From an uncultured Eubacteriales bacterium (GTDB lineage: Bacteria; Bacillota; Clostridia; Lachnospirales; Lachnospiraceae), in NCBI GenBank assembly GCA_900545225.1, contig UQXZ01000002.1, positions 1 to 64,000 of the forward strand: a stretch of DNA of 64,000 nucleotides. The letters are read 5' to 3'. Below the pieces are notes generated by a model, which saw nothing but the letters and a program-made list of their open reading frames with translations, made no database searches and had not been told where the DNA came from. A program made the position numbers and the translations under genes. Below, one piece after another: positions 1-10,300 of the stretch (the stretch's first letter is position 1; each line of letters starts with the position of its first letter).

Positions 1-54
1 GAGAGCATCTGCCTTACAAGCAGAGGGTCATAGGTTCGAGCCCTATTGGTCCCA
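1..54 (+). tRNA. tRNA-Val(TAC), 5' truncated by window edge
   Basis: The anticodon stem TCTGC/GCAGA encloses the loop CTTACAA, so the anticodon is TAC (Val). The T arm ATAGG/CCTAT with loop TTCGAGC and a 3' acceptor strand TGGTCCC plus discriminator A follow. The 5' acceptor and D arm lie outside the window. No CCA is encoded after the discriminator. Confidence 0.93.
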
Positions 55-60
55 TTGTTT

Positions 61-132
61 GCCGACATGGCTCAATGGCAGAGCAATTGATTTGTAATCA
101 ATAGGTTGTTGGTTCGACTCCGACTGTCGGCT
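61..132 (+). tRNA. tRNA-Thr(TGT)
   Basis: The acceptor GCCGACA pairs with TGTCGGC. The anticodon stem ATTGA/TCAAT holds the loop TTTGTAA, anticodon TGT (Thr). The T arm is GTTGG/CCGAC with loop TTCGACT. Discriminator T; no encoded CCA. It lies six bases after tRNA-Val, so the array is probably one transcript. Confidence 0.95.
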
Positions 133-139
133 TTTATAT

Positions 140-221
<82 letters not shown>

Positions 222-249
222 CTTACAACATTAGTTGTCAATTTCATAC

Positions 250-323
250 CGCGGGGTGGAGCAGCTCGGAAGCTCGTCGGGCTCATAACCCGAAGGTCAC
301 AGGTTCAAATCCTGTCCCCGCTA
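250..323 (+). tRNA. Initiator tRNA-fMet(CAT)
   Basis: The sequence matches the bacterial initiator almost throughout: an anticodon stem with three G:C pairs (TCGGG/CCCGA), loop CTCATAA, and an unpaired first acceptor position. Position 1 is C and position 72 is T rather than the usual A, so the C1 mismatch that marks initiators is kept with a different base. No CCA is encoded. Confidence 0.93.
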
Positions 324-327
324 CTAT

Positions 328-400
<73 letters not shown>

Positions 401-410
401 CTACATTTAA

Positions 411-436
411 GCCACACCAAAAGGTGTGGCTTTTTT
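411..436 (+). terminator. Intrinsic terminator of the tRNA array
   Basis: A perfect 8-bp stem GCCACACC/GGTGTGGC with an AAAA loop is followed by TTTTTT. It starts ten bases after tRNA-Phe and ends the tRNA transcript. Confidence 0.93.
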
Positions 437-563
437 ATTATGTTTTGTAGTAATAATATTAAATTGCATCTAATGAATATAATAGTTATTCATTAATTAT
501 TAGAATGTATGATTTAATGGTTATATTGTAAACTTTATATTGATGCACATGAGCATGTTATTG

Positions 564-604
564 AAAATCAATATTGATAATTAATTACTGCTTAAAATCA
601 ATAT
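564..604 (+). repeat. 11-bp direct repeat upstream of the decarboxylase-like gene
   Basis: AAAATCAATAT occurs at 564-574 and again at 594-604, 30 bp apart (about three helical turns), in the AT-rich gap 437-668. Each copy is followed by a similar AT-rich hexamer. The spacing would suit a regulator binding one face of the helix, but the base composition makes chance repeats easy. No other feature was seen in the gap apart from the ribosome site of the next gene. Confidence 0.25.
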
Positions 605-668
605 CAATAACATTGGAATAATATATTATAAATTACAGGAAAATAACTATTTAGGAAAAGGGTTGCGT

Positions 669-2387
669 ATGAAAGATTCACTATATAAAAGACTGATGAG
701 TTATGTGGACGAAGGTTATGTGCCTATGCACATGCCTGGAGCAAAAAGAAATGCTGATTTAGTTGATATGCCAAATCCTTATGCATTTGATATTACTGAA
801 GTTGAGGGATTTGATAATCTTCACAATGCGGAAGACATTTTAAGGGAGGAAATGAATAGAGCTGCGAGAATGTATAGTGCAGATGATTCATTATTGCTTG
901 TAAATGGAAGTTCTGCGGGTGTCATAGCGGCCATATCAGGTGTATGTAATGAAGGAGATAAAGTTCTTATATCGAGAAACTGCCACATTTCCGTTTATAA
1001 TGCACTGATTTCAAGAAAGCTTGATCCTGTATTTCTTTATCCTGATTTATATGATGAGAAAAGTGGAATAGTTGATGCAGCTTATGTGGATGAGGATTTA
1101 TTTATTAATAATCCTGGGATTAAGGCTGTAGTAATCACATCACCTACGTATGAAGGAATTGTATCTGATATAACAGCTATAGCAGAAACAGCACATAAAC
1201 ATGGTGCTGTGCTTATTGTAGACGGTGCTCATGGGGCACATTTGCCATTTCATGATTTATTTCCGGATAGTGCAATAAAGAAAGGTGCAGATATTGTTAT
1301 TACAAGTATGCATAAGACAATGCCTGCATTTACTTCTGCAGCATTAATGCTTTTTAAGAAGACAGACAAAGTAAATGTTTCGGATTATGAAAGTAAGATT
1401 GAAAATATTTCAGATGATAAATTTCAAAATGACGCTCATTTCACTGAAGTAAATACAGAATATAAGTATCGATTCAACATGGATCGTGTGAAATTTTTCT
1501 GGAATTTCATGCAGACTACAAGTCCTTCATATTTACTTATGGGAAGTATCAGTGCATGCTTAGATCTTATAGAAGAGCGTGGAGAAGAGTTATTTAAAGA
1601 ATATACGGACAGGCTCATTAAGATGAGAAGACGACTTCTTAAATTGAAGAATATCCGAATGTTAACATGTGCATTTGATTATGAGACGGGAGCATATGAT
1701 CAATCGAAAAATGTAGATTCAGCTGAATGTAGTATGAATAAAATATTGCCGTCTGAAATGTGTGGTGTGTCTGATATACACACATCTGAAATGTGCGATA
1801 TATCTAAAATACGCCCGTCTGAAATACATGGTGTGTCTAAAATACTCCCATCTGAAATGTATGATATGTCTAAAATAGTCCTTATCTGCGAAAATGGAAC
1901 AGCTCTGTATGACATTTTGCGAGAAGAATATAAGATTCAGCTTGAAATGAGCTCATACAGATATGCTCTTGCAATGACAAGTATTGGCGATACAGATGAG
2001 TATTATGAGAGATTCTGTAGTGCTTTGGAAGAGATAGACGAAAGAATAACTTCTCTTAAATGTGATGACAGTAGTCAGGAAATTCAGAACAATATTGCTC
2101 CTAAAAAGACTGAAATGCTTCCATTTGAAGCTATGGATATTTATCTCAATGGAGAGTATGAGCTGATTGACATAAATGATGCTGCCGGCAAGATAGACTG
2201 TGAAAATGTATGCTGTTATCCTCCAGGAATACCTGAAATAATACCGGGAGAAATATGGGATGAAGATGGTATTGCCAACATAGTAAATGCCGTAGATCAG
2301 GGTCTGGAAGTACTTGGTATATATCTGGAAAGTGACACAGAGGATAGCCGTAAGATACGTGTTAAGGTGCTCAAGGATAGAATTTAA
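669..2387 (+). CDS. Orn/Lys/Arg decarboxylase-type PLP enzyme with internal repeat
   Basis: The protein (about 572 residues) has the fold-type I PLP layout of the YaaO/SpeA family: an N-terminal HMPGAKRN motif, a small-residue phosphate-binding stretch (NGSSAGV), DGAHGAH, and the likely PLP lysine K216 in SMHKTMPA. A C-terminal decarboxylase domain follows (PPGIPEIIPGE). Members decarboxylate lysine, arginine or ornithine; the substrate cannot be told here. ATG 669 is chosen because AGGAAAAGGG ends six bases before it; an in-frame TTG at 663 is less likely. The protein is longer than simple relatives because residues 359-402 are four 11-residue repeats at the junction before the C-terminal domain. 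In B. subtilis the homologue yaaO lies near holB and yaaT, as here. Confidence 0.85.
   Translation: MKDSLYKRLMSYVDEGYVPMHMPGAKRNADLVDMPNPYAFDITEVEGFDNLHNAEDILREEMNRAARMYSADDSLLLVNGSSAGVIAAISGVCNEGDKVLISRNCHISVYNALISRKLDPVFLYPDLYDEKSGIVDAAYVDEDLFINNPGIKAVVITSPTYEGIVSDITAIAETAHKHGAVLIVDGAHGAHLPFHDLFPDSAIKKGADIVITSMHKTMPAFTSAALMLFKKTDKVNVSDYESKIENISDDKFQNDAHFTEVNTEYKYRFNMDRVKFFWNFMQTTSPSYLLMGSISACLDLIEERGEELFKEYTDRLIKMRRRLLKLKNIRMLTCAFDYETGAYDQSKNVDSAECSMNKILPSEMCGVSDIHTSEMCDISKIRPSEIHGVSKILPSEMYDMSKIVLICENGTALYDILREEYKIQLEMSSYRYALAMTSIGDTDEYYERFCSALEEIDERITSLKCDDSSQEIQNNIAPKKTEMLPFEAMDIYLNGEYELIDINDAAGKIDCENVCCYPPGIPEIIPGEIWDEDGIANIVNAVDQGLEVLGIYLESDTEDSRKIRVKVLKDRI
1743..1874 (+). repeat. Four in-frame 33-bp repeats in the decarboxylase-like gene
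   Basis: Four tandem 33-bp units encode variants of an 11-residue unit: ILPSEMCGVSD, IHTSEMCDISK, IRPSEIHGVSK and ILPSEMYDMSK. The units differ at several third positions and some amino acids, so the array is diverged rather than newly expanded. Reading frame is kept throughout. Confidence 0.9.
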
Positions 2388-2652
2388 TACGTACTAAAAA
2401 GTAAGTATAGAGCGTTGCTGGAGAAAATCAGTGTATGTAGCAAAATATCCTTACATGGCATAGAAATTAAAGAACGAACAAAAAGTCCGCGAATAGTGTA
2501 AGATTTTCTTACGAGGCTAAGAAGTAAATAGTATATAAGTGTAAAAAATAGCTGTAACATATTTTTATAAGATAATCTGATAATACGATTTGTTCTGAAA
2601 TTAAATTGTTAGACATAAAAATAAATAATGAAATAAGAATACATCACAAATA

Positions 2653-2700
2653 AATAAAACCCCCTCAGTCATATTTTTAATGGCGGAGTGGGTTTTTATT
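2653..2700. terminator. Bidirectional terminator between convergent genes
   Basis: The arms 2653-2666 and 2686-2700 pair (AATAAAACCCCCTC with GAGTGGGTTTTTATT, one mismatch and one bulged base) and give a T-run on either strand. It serves the decarboxylase-like gene (+) and pyrG (-). The rest of the 408-bp gap 2388-2795 shows nothing else recognisable. Confidence 0.85.
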
Positions 2701-2795
2701 TATTTAGTGTAATACTGTTTCATTAAGGATTTACTGATTAGTATGTCTTGATTTATGTCATTATCAGTGAAACAGATTATTTAGTAAATTATATA

Positions 2796-4400
2796 TTAAT
2801 TCTTAGCCTCAATAGCAGCTTTGATGAATCCCTTAAATAATGGATGAGGTCTGTTAGGTCTAGACTTAAGCTCTGGATGAGCCTGAGTTGCAACGAACCA
2901 AGGATGATCCTTTAACTCAACCATTTCAACGATTCTTCCATCAGGTGAAAGGCCTGAAAGAACACAACCGTTAGCCTTGAGCTCTTCTCTGTAATCGTTA
3001 TTTACTTCATAACGATGTCTGTGTCTCTCATGAACTGTTTCTTCGCCATATGCTTCATATGTTTTAGTACCCTTAGTAAGAACACATGGGTATGAACCCT
3101 TTCTGAGTGTTCCGCCTAAATCATTTATGTCTTCCTGCTCTGGCATGAGATGAATGATTGGATGCATTGTATTAGGATCGAATTCGATAGAGTTTGCATC
3201 TGAAAGTCCGAGAACGTCTCTTGCAAATTCTACGAGAACGAGCTGCATTCCAAGGCAGATACCGAGGTAAGGAATCTTATTCTCTCTTGCATACTTGATT
3301 GCTGAGAGCATACCATCGATACCTCTGTCGCCGAAGCCGCCGGGAACGATGATACCTGAGCAGTCGCCTAATAATTCCTCAGCATTGTCATCGTTGAGAA
3401 CTTCTGAGTCAATCCATTTGATATTTACATCAGCTCTGTTTGCAACGCCACCGTGCTTAAGGGCTTCAGCAACACTTAAATATGCATCGTGTAACTGAAC
3501 ATACTTACCAACGAGGGCAATATTTACTGAAGATGTAGGATTCTTCCATGCAGTACACATTTCCTGCCATTCTGTAAGGTCTGGTTCAGGACATTCAATG
3601 TTGAGTGATTCACAAACTACCTGAGCAATATGTTCTTTCTCAAGAGCAAGTGGTGCTTCATAGAGAATATCTACGTCGAGATTTTCAAGAACGTGTGACT
3701 TATCAAGGTTACAGAATAATGCAATCTTATCCTTGATACCAGGCTCAAGTGGAAGCTCTGTACGGCATACAAGTACGTCAGGCTGGATACCCATACTCTG
3801 AAGTTCCTTAACACTCATCTGTGTAGGCTTTGTCTTCATTTCACCAGAAGCCTTAAGATATGGAACGAGAGTTACGTGAACGATGATTGCATTTTCACGA
3901 CCAACTTCATGCTGGAACTGTCTGATAGATTCAATAAATGGCTGACTTTCAATGTCACCAACAGTTCCACCAACTTCGATGATAGCTATTTTAGTTTTTT
4001 CTGTATCGTAGTCTCTGAAAAATGCTGACTTAATTTCATTTGTGATATGAGGAATAACCTGAACTGTTCCTCCACCGAAATCACCACGACGTTCTTTTCT
4101 GAGAACTGACCAGTAAATCTTACCTGATGTAATATTTGAACGCTTATCAAGGCTTTCATCTATAAATCTTTCATAATGGCCAAGATCAAGGTCTGTTTCG
4201 GCACCGTCATCAGTTACGAATACTTCACCATGTTGAATAGGATTCATTGTTCCTGGATCAATATTGATATATGGATCAAACTTCTGCATTGTTACTGAAA
4301 AACCACGAGCTTTAAGCAGTCTTCCGATAGAAGCAGCAGTAATGCCCTTACCAAGTCCCGATACAACTCCACCAGTTACAAAAATATATTTTACCGGCAT
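2796..4400 (-). CDS. pyrG: CTP synthase
   Basis: CTP synthase aminates UTP to CTP with ATP and glutamine, the last step of pyrimidine nucleotide synthesis. The protein (534 residues) begins with the synthetase domain MPVKYIFVTGGVVSGLGKG. The C-terminal glutaminase has the nucleophile motif GICLGMQL and the AHPE histidine/glutamate. The length is normal. The start at 4400 is fixed by an AGGAGG site (reverse complement of 4408-4413) and by homology; upstream in-frame codons to 4466 are not conserved. It is transcribed alone, divergently from ftsH and convergently with the decarboxylase-like gene. Confidence 0.97.
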   Translation of the reverse strand: MPVKYIFVTGGVVSGLGKGITAASIGRLLKARGFSVTMQKFDPYINIDPGTMNPIQHGEVFVTDDGAETDLDLGHYERFIDESLDKRSNITSGKIYWSVLRKERRGDFGGGTVQVIPHITNEIKSAFFRDYDTEKTKIAIIEVGGTVGDIESQPFIESIRQFQHEVGRENAIIVHVTLVPYLKASGEMKTKPTQMSVKELQSMGIQPDVLVCRTELPLEPGIKDKIALFCNLDKSHVLENLDVDILYEAPLALEKEHIAQVVCESLNIECPEPDLTEWQEMCTAWKNPTSSVNIALVGKYVQLHDAYLSVAEALKHGGVANRADVNIKWIDSEVLNDDNAEELLGDCSGIIVPGGFGDRGIDGMLSAIKYARENKIPYLGICLGMQLVLVEFARDVLGLSDANSIEFDPNTMHPIIHLMPEQEDINDLGGTLRKGSYPCVLTKGTKTYEAYGEETVHERHRHRYEVNNDYREELKANGCVLSGLSPDGRIVEMVELKDHPWFVATQAHPELKSRPNRPHPLFKGFIKAAIEAKN

Positions 4401-4670
4401 GAAAAAACCTCCTAAATAAATATAAATGGCAATGCAGTATCTGTCATATGCGATATCTGCAGTCACGACAATATTTTAAATATCAATTATAGTATATATG
4501 TGTTAAAATTTCTATAGAGTATATGCAATTAGTTGTTTAGAAACATTTAATTTATATATTTGCAATTTTTTAGACATTAGTAAGGCGTTTTGTTATAAAA
4601 TCTATTTATTAAAAAATGATATTATGGTATCGATATGTTAACGAAAGGAATTCGTATAGTGATTTGGTAT

Positions 4671-4710
4671 TTGCCGAAAACATCCGATAAATGTGGATTG
4701 TTATCGGCAA
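4671..4710. other. Imperfect hairpin upstream of ftsH
   Basis: TTGCCGA at 4671-4677 and the complementary TCGGCAA at 4704-4710 flank a further pairing of ACATCC with GGATTGT, giving a hairpin about 15 bp tall 32 bases before the ftsH start. A short AT stretch follows, not a clear T-run. It could be a weak attenuator or an mRNA-stability element in the ftsH leader. Confidence 0.4.
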
Positions 4711-4742
4711 TATTTTAAAATCATTTAATATGGATAGGGAAA

Positions 4743-7049
4743 ATGGACAACAATAATAACAATCCACAGGGTGGAAACGGCGACAAAAATAACAACAGGC
4801 GTGGTGGAGCAAGAATTCTTATCACGCTTATTTTTGCGGCAATAATTACACTTATAGCTATCAGTTCAATTCGAAGTGCAATTGATAATGTTAAGTACAA
4901 AGAGACGAGCTATACGGAATTTTATAACAGTGTAAATTCAGGCCGTGTTTCTGAGGTTAATTATGAATCTGACAAGATTACATATAAGCTCAGAAGTGAT
5001 GAGGAATACAATAAGTATATCGACTCACTTAAGGCAAATGAGACAGATGGAGCAACTGAGAGTACATCTGATACAGAGAACACACCTCAGACTTCAGCAT
5101 CTGCCATAGAATGGGCTCCTACCCAGACTACAGAAGAGAATGAAAATACTAATAAGGGTATTTTCGGAACAATTTACTATACAGGATATGTAAATGACCC
5201 ACAGCTCCTCAATCTTATGAAGGAACGTGGCGTTGTTGTTAACGCATATATTCCTGAAGAGTCAAATGTTCTTCTCGAAACACTTCTTATTTATGTGCTT
5301 CCTGTAGTTATCATGGTTATATTTATGAGCTTCCTCCTCAGAAGAATGGGTGGCGGAAGAAACGGTATTATGGGCGTTGGAAAGAGCCCTGCCAAGTTAT
5401 ATAAGCAGGATGAAACAGGAGTTACATTTAAGGATGTTGCCGGTCAGGAAGAGGCTAAGGAATCTCTCCAGGAAATCGTTGACTTCCTTAAGAAACCTGA
5501 AAAGTATTCCCATATCGGAGCAAAGCTTCCTAAGGGTGCACTTCTTGTAGGGCCTCCGGGAACAGGTAAAACTCTTCTCGCAAGAGCTGTTGCAGGTGAG
5601 GCAGGAGTTCCATTTTTCTCATTATCAGGTTCAGACTTTGTTGAAATGTTCGTCGGTGTAGGTGCTTCCAGAGTAAGAGATTTATTTAAGGAAGCTAAGA
5701 ACAGCGCACCTTCTATCATTTTCATTGATGAGATTGATGCCATAGGTAAGAGCCGAGACAGCAGAATCTCAAGCGGTAATGATGAAAGAGAACAGACTCT
5801 TAACCAGCTTCTTGCAGAGATGGACGGTTTTGATTCAAATGAGGGATTATTTATCCTTGCTGCAACTAACAGACCTGAAATTCTCGATAAGGCGCTTCTT
5901 CGTCCTGGCCGTCTGGATAGAAGAATCATCGTTGATAAGCCTGACTTAAAGGGAAGAGAAGCAATTCTTAAGGTTCACGCTAAGAAAGTTAAGCTTGATG
6001 AGACTGTAGATCTTCACGAAATTGCTCTTGCAACAAGTGGAGCTGTAGGTTCTGATCTTGCAAATATGATAAATGAAGCTGCCATCGGTGCAGTACAGAA
6101 TGGCAGAAGAGCCATTGCCCAGAAGGATCTCTGGGAGGCTGTAGAAGTTGTAATTGCAGGTAAGGAGAAGAAGGACAGAATCCTCAGTAAGGAAGAGAAG
6201 CGTATTGTTTCTTACCACGAGGTTGGACATGCTCTCGTTACTGCTCTTCAGAAGGATGCAGAGCCTGTACAGAAAATTACTATCGTACCAAGAACAATGG
6301 GTGCTTTAGGTTATGTAATGCAGGTTCCTGAAGAAGAGAAATATCTCATGACTAAGGATGAGCTTATTGCAAGACTTACAACAATCCTTTCAGGACGTGC
6401 AGCGGAGGAAATTGTATTCCCATACGTAACTACAGGTGCTTCTAACGATATTGAGCAGGCTACAAGCATTGCAAGATCAATGATTACAAGATACGGAATG
6501 AGCAAGGAATTCGGTCTTATGGGACTTGAAACTGTTCAGGATCAGTATCTTGAAGGAAGATCAGTTTCAAATGTATCAGATGCAACAGAAACTAAGATTG
6601 ATAACGAAATCAAAGAGCTTCTTGAGCAGTGCTATGAAGAGGCAAAACGTCTCTTAAGAGAGAACCGCACATCTCTCGATCTTATTGCTGAATTCCTCTT
6701 TAGAAATGAAACTATTACAGGTAAGGAATTCATGTACATTTTCAGAAAATGTCAGGCTGACCCTTCAGTTACAATTGAGGAACTTGAAGAGGGCATAAAG
6801 AATAAAGTCTACGAAAAGGAAGATGTAGCTGAGAAAATTGATGCATCTGAAAATGTTTCAGAGAATGGCGATACAGCTGAAAAGAATACATCTGAAAATG
6901 AAACTGTATCAGGAAATGATAGTGCAGCGGAAAATGGTGAAGTATCAGATAACGATAAAACAGCTAAGAACGATGTAACATCAGATAACAGTGATATAGC
7001 CACATCTGAGAACAATGCAGATCCAGATAATACAAACAATGCTGAGTAA
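4743..7049 (+). CDS. ftsH: ATP-dependent zinc metalloprotease FtsH
   Basis: FtsH is a membrane-anchored AAA+ protease that degrades unassembled membrane proteins and some regulators. Two membrane segments (about residues 24-42 and 178-198) bracket an extracytoplasmic domain. The AAA domain has Walker A GPPGTGKT at 270-277, Walker B IIFIDEIDAIG and the second region of homology ending RPGRLDRR. The zinc motif HEVGH is at 492-496. The extracytoplasmic loop holds a Glu/Thr/Ser-rich insert. The last roughly 85 residues are a low-complexity acidic Asn/Glu/Ser/Asp tail. Both make the protein (768 residues) longer than the usual 610-650. ATG 4743 follows TAGGGAAA. Confidence 0.96.
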   Translation: MDNNNNNPQGGNGDKNNNRRGGARILITLIFAAIITLIAISSIRSAIDNVKYKETSYTEFYNSVNSGRVSEVNYESDKITYKLRSDEEYNKYIDSLKANETDGATESTSDTENTPQTSASAIEWAPTQTTEENENTNKGIFGTIYYTGYVNDPQLLNLMKERGVVVNAYIPEESNVLLETLLIYVLPVVIMVIFMSFLLRRMGGGRNGIMGVGKSPAKLYKQDETGVTFKDVAGQEEAKESLQEIVDFLKKPEKYSHIGAKLPKGALLVGPPGTGKTLLARAVAGEAGVPFFSLSGSDFVEMFVGVGASRVRDLFKEAKNSAPSIIFIDEIDAIGKSRDSRISSGNDEREQTLNQLLAEMDGFDSNEGLFILAATNRPEILDKALLRPGRLDRRIIVDKPDLKGREAILKVHAKKVKLDETVDLHEIALATSGAVGSDLANMINEAAIGAVQNGRRAIAQKDLWEAVEVVIAGKEKKDRILSKEEKRIVSYHEVGHALVTALQKDAEPVQKITIVPRTMGALGYVMQVPEEEKYLMTKDELIARLTTILSGRAAEEIVFPYVTTGASNDIEQATSIARSMITRYGMSKEFGLMGLETVQDQYLEGRSVSNVSDATETKIDNEIKELLEQCYEEAKRLLRENRTSLDLIAEFLFRNETITGKEFMYIFRKCQADPSVTIEELEEGIKNKVYEKEDVAEKIDASENVSENGDTAEKNTSENETVSGNDSAAENGEVSDNDKTAKNDVTSDNSDIATSENNADPDNTNNAE

Positions 7050-7082
7050 GCAGGATTGCTTATAATATTTTATATATCACAT

Positions 7083-7137
7083 AACCCCCTTATCGAGGTG
7101 CTTCACATTAAATGAGGCATTCCGAGAGGGGGTTTTT
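7083..7137 (+). terminator. Intrinsic terminator after ftsH
   Basis: AACCCCCT pairs with AGGGGGTT across a partly paired interior (TCGAGGTGC with GCATTCCGA), and TTTTT follows. It lies 33 bases after the ftsH stop. The remaining gap to dnaE (7138-7382) is AT-rich and shows only the dnaE ribosome site. Confidence 0.9.
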
Positions 7138-7382
7138 AAATTTACAAAAAGGTATAATTGCATCATTTTATATACTTATTCCTGTATTTATTATCGGTGA
7201 AAGTTGTTATAATTATATATTACACATAATAAAATATTTAATTAAAATCATTTGATCAGACAGAGTGAATAACATAGCTTAGGTATATAAAATTTGCTTA
7301 CTGGTCAGGATTAAACAGATTAATAAATGAGCTATATTCAAAATTGAAATAGATAATAACAAGAATTATATAGGAGGAGAAT

Positions 7383-10300
7383 ATGCCAAATTTCACACAT
7401 TTACATGTCCATACAGAGTATTCACTGCTGGATGGCTCAAGTAAAATTAAGGAGATTACAAAGCATGCGGCAGAGCTTGGAATGAATTCCCTTGCGATTA
7501 CTGACCATGGTGTTATGTATGGTGTAATCGACTTCTATGAAGCAGCCAGAAGCAACGGAATAAAGCCTATTATCGGCTGCGAAATATATGTATCTCCGGG
7601 TTCAAGATTTGATAAGGAAAAGCAGTCAGGCGAAGGCAAATATAACCATCTTATTCTCCTTGCGGAAAACAATCAGGGTTATCAGAATCTTATGAAAATC
7701 GTATCCATCGGATTTACTGAAGGCTTCTACTATAAACCAAGAGTAGATTATGAAATCCTTGAAAAATATCATGAGGGTATTATTGCAACAAGTGCGTGTC
7801 TTGCGGGAATAATTCCAAGAACATTAACAATGGGAATGTATGATGATGCCGTAAAAGAGGCCATCCGTTTAAGGGATATATTTGGTGAGAACAACTTTTT
7901 CCTGGAATTGCAGGATCACGGAATAGCTGCCCAGAAGCAAGTTAACAGACAGCTTATTAAAATGAGTGACGAGACAGGCATTCCACTTATCTGCACAAAT
8001 GATGTTCATTATACATATAAGGAAGATGCGGATGCCCACGATATTCTGCTCTGTATTCAGACACAGACAACTGTAAATGACGAAAACAGAATGAGATATC
8101 CGGGTGGTCAGTACTATCTCAAGTCACCTGAGGAAATGGCGGATTTATTTGACTATGTACCTGAAGCACTGGAAAACACTCAGAAAATTGCAGACAGATG
8201 TAACGTAACAATAGAGTTTGGTGTTACTAAATTGCCAAGATTTAAGTATCCTGATGAGTTTGAATCTTCATGGAATTACATTAATTTCCTCTGTGATAAG
8301 GGATTAAAGCTTCGATATGGCGATAAGTTAAATGATGAAACATTTAAAAATGAAGTAACTGAGAGACTGAAGTACGAATTAGATGTAATTCACAACATGG
8401 GTTATGTGGATTATTTTCTGATTGTCTGGGACTATATTAACTTTGCCAAGGAGCACAACATTCCTGTAGGTCCGGGAAGAGGTTCTGCAGCGGGAAGTAT
8501 AGTTTCATACACACTGTTTATCTCAGATATCGATCCAATTGAATATAATCTTGTCTTTGAGCGATTTCTTAACCCTGAGCGAGTATCCATGCCCGATATT
8601 GATACGGACTTCTGCTATGAAGGGCGTGACAGGGTTATCAATTATGTTATTGAAAAATATGGCAGTGAGTGCGTATCCCAGATTGTAACATTTGGTACCA
8701 TGGCTGCCCGTGCTGTAATTAAGGACGTTGGACGAGCTCTCGATATGCCATATGCGAAGCGAGATATGGTTGCGAAAATGATTCCACAGACACTGGGAAT
8801 TACAATCGATAAGGCTCTTGAAGTAAATAAGGACTTAAAGGAACTTTATGAAACAGATGAGGAAGTCACTGAATTAATTGACAGAGCCAAGAGACTTGAG
8901 GGGTTACCAAGACATGCCTCAGTTCATGCATCAGGAATTCTTATCTGTGACAGACCTGTTGATGACTATGTACCTCTTGCAGTAGGTGCGGATAATGCGG
9001 TTGTTGCTGAATTTACAATGACAACTCTTGAGAGACTTGGCCTTCTTAAAATGGATTTCTTAGGATTAAGAACTCTTACGGTTATCCGTGATGCGGTTAA
9101 CATGATCAAAAAAAAGGATCCGAATTTCTCAATTGATAAGATTAATTACAAGGACAAAAATGTATTTGATTATATAAGTACAGGTAAGTGCGAAGGTATT
9201 TTCCAGCTTGAAAGCTCAGGTATGAAATCCTTCATGAAGGAACTTATGCCACGAAGTCTAGAAGATCTTATTGCGGGAATTTCTCTCTACAGACCGGGTC
9301 CTATGGACTTTATTCCACAATACATAAAGGGAAAGAACAACAGTAACAGCATTGTCTATGATTCAGATAAGCTTGAGCCTATTCTTTCTTCAACATACGG
9401 CTGTATCGTTTACCAGGAGCAGGTAATGCAGATTGTTCGAGATCTGGCAGGATATTCATGGGGAAGATCTGATCTTGTTCGTCGTGCCATGTCTAAGAAA
9501 AAGTCTGACGTAATGGAGCAGGAGCGCAAGAACTTCATTTACGGAAATGAAGAAGAGGGCGTTGACGGCTGTATTAAGCGAGGCGTAGATGAGAAAACTG
9601 CAGGCAGAATATTTGATGAAATGATAGATTTCGCAAAGTACGCATTTAACAAATCCCACGCAGCCTGCTATGCGGTTATTACATACAGAACTGCATATCT
9701 GAAAACATATTATCCGGTGGAATTTATGGCGGCTCTTATGACATCCGTAATAGATAACACTGACAAAGTAGCGGGATATATGTACTCATGCCAGCAGATG
9801 GGCATTGAGCTTAAGCTTCCAAATGTAAATGAATCAGGTGAGTATTTTGAAGCTGACAACGGGGCAATTAATTTTGCATTAAATGAGATAAAAGCCCTAG
9901 GAAGACCTATAATCCACCGAATCGTAACAGAGAGAAACTTAAATGGTAAATATAAATCTATGGCGGACTTTGTAAGACGATTATGCTCAGATTTAAATAA
10001 GCGAAGTCTTGAAAATCTCATAAAAGCCGGAGCACTTGACTGCTTTGAGGGAACAAGAAAGGCCAAGTTGGCAATTTCCGACCGTATGTTGGACAATGCC
10101 AATAAGCAGAACAAGGACAGCATCTCAGGCCAGATGTCTTTATTTGACATAATGTCTCAGAGCGACATTGAAGATTCAAGCTTTGATATGAGAGTTCCTG
10201 AAATTCCGGAGATGTCTTTAAAGGAGCTTCTTGATAATGAAAAGGAAGTTCTTGGTGTTTATGTAAGTGGTCATCCTCTTGATGAATATTCAAAGCTTTT

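Noticed and set aside
1743..1874. CRISPR-like repeat array
   Set aside because: The 33-bp units are tandem without spacers, are in frame in a gene, and differ in sequence.
5444..5929. 161-residue minus-strand frame in ftsH
   Set aside because: It is the reverse shadow of the AAA domain, which is conserved on the plus strand, and has no ribosome site.
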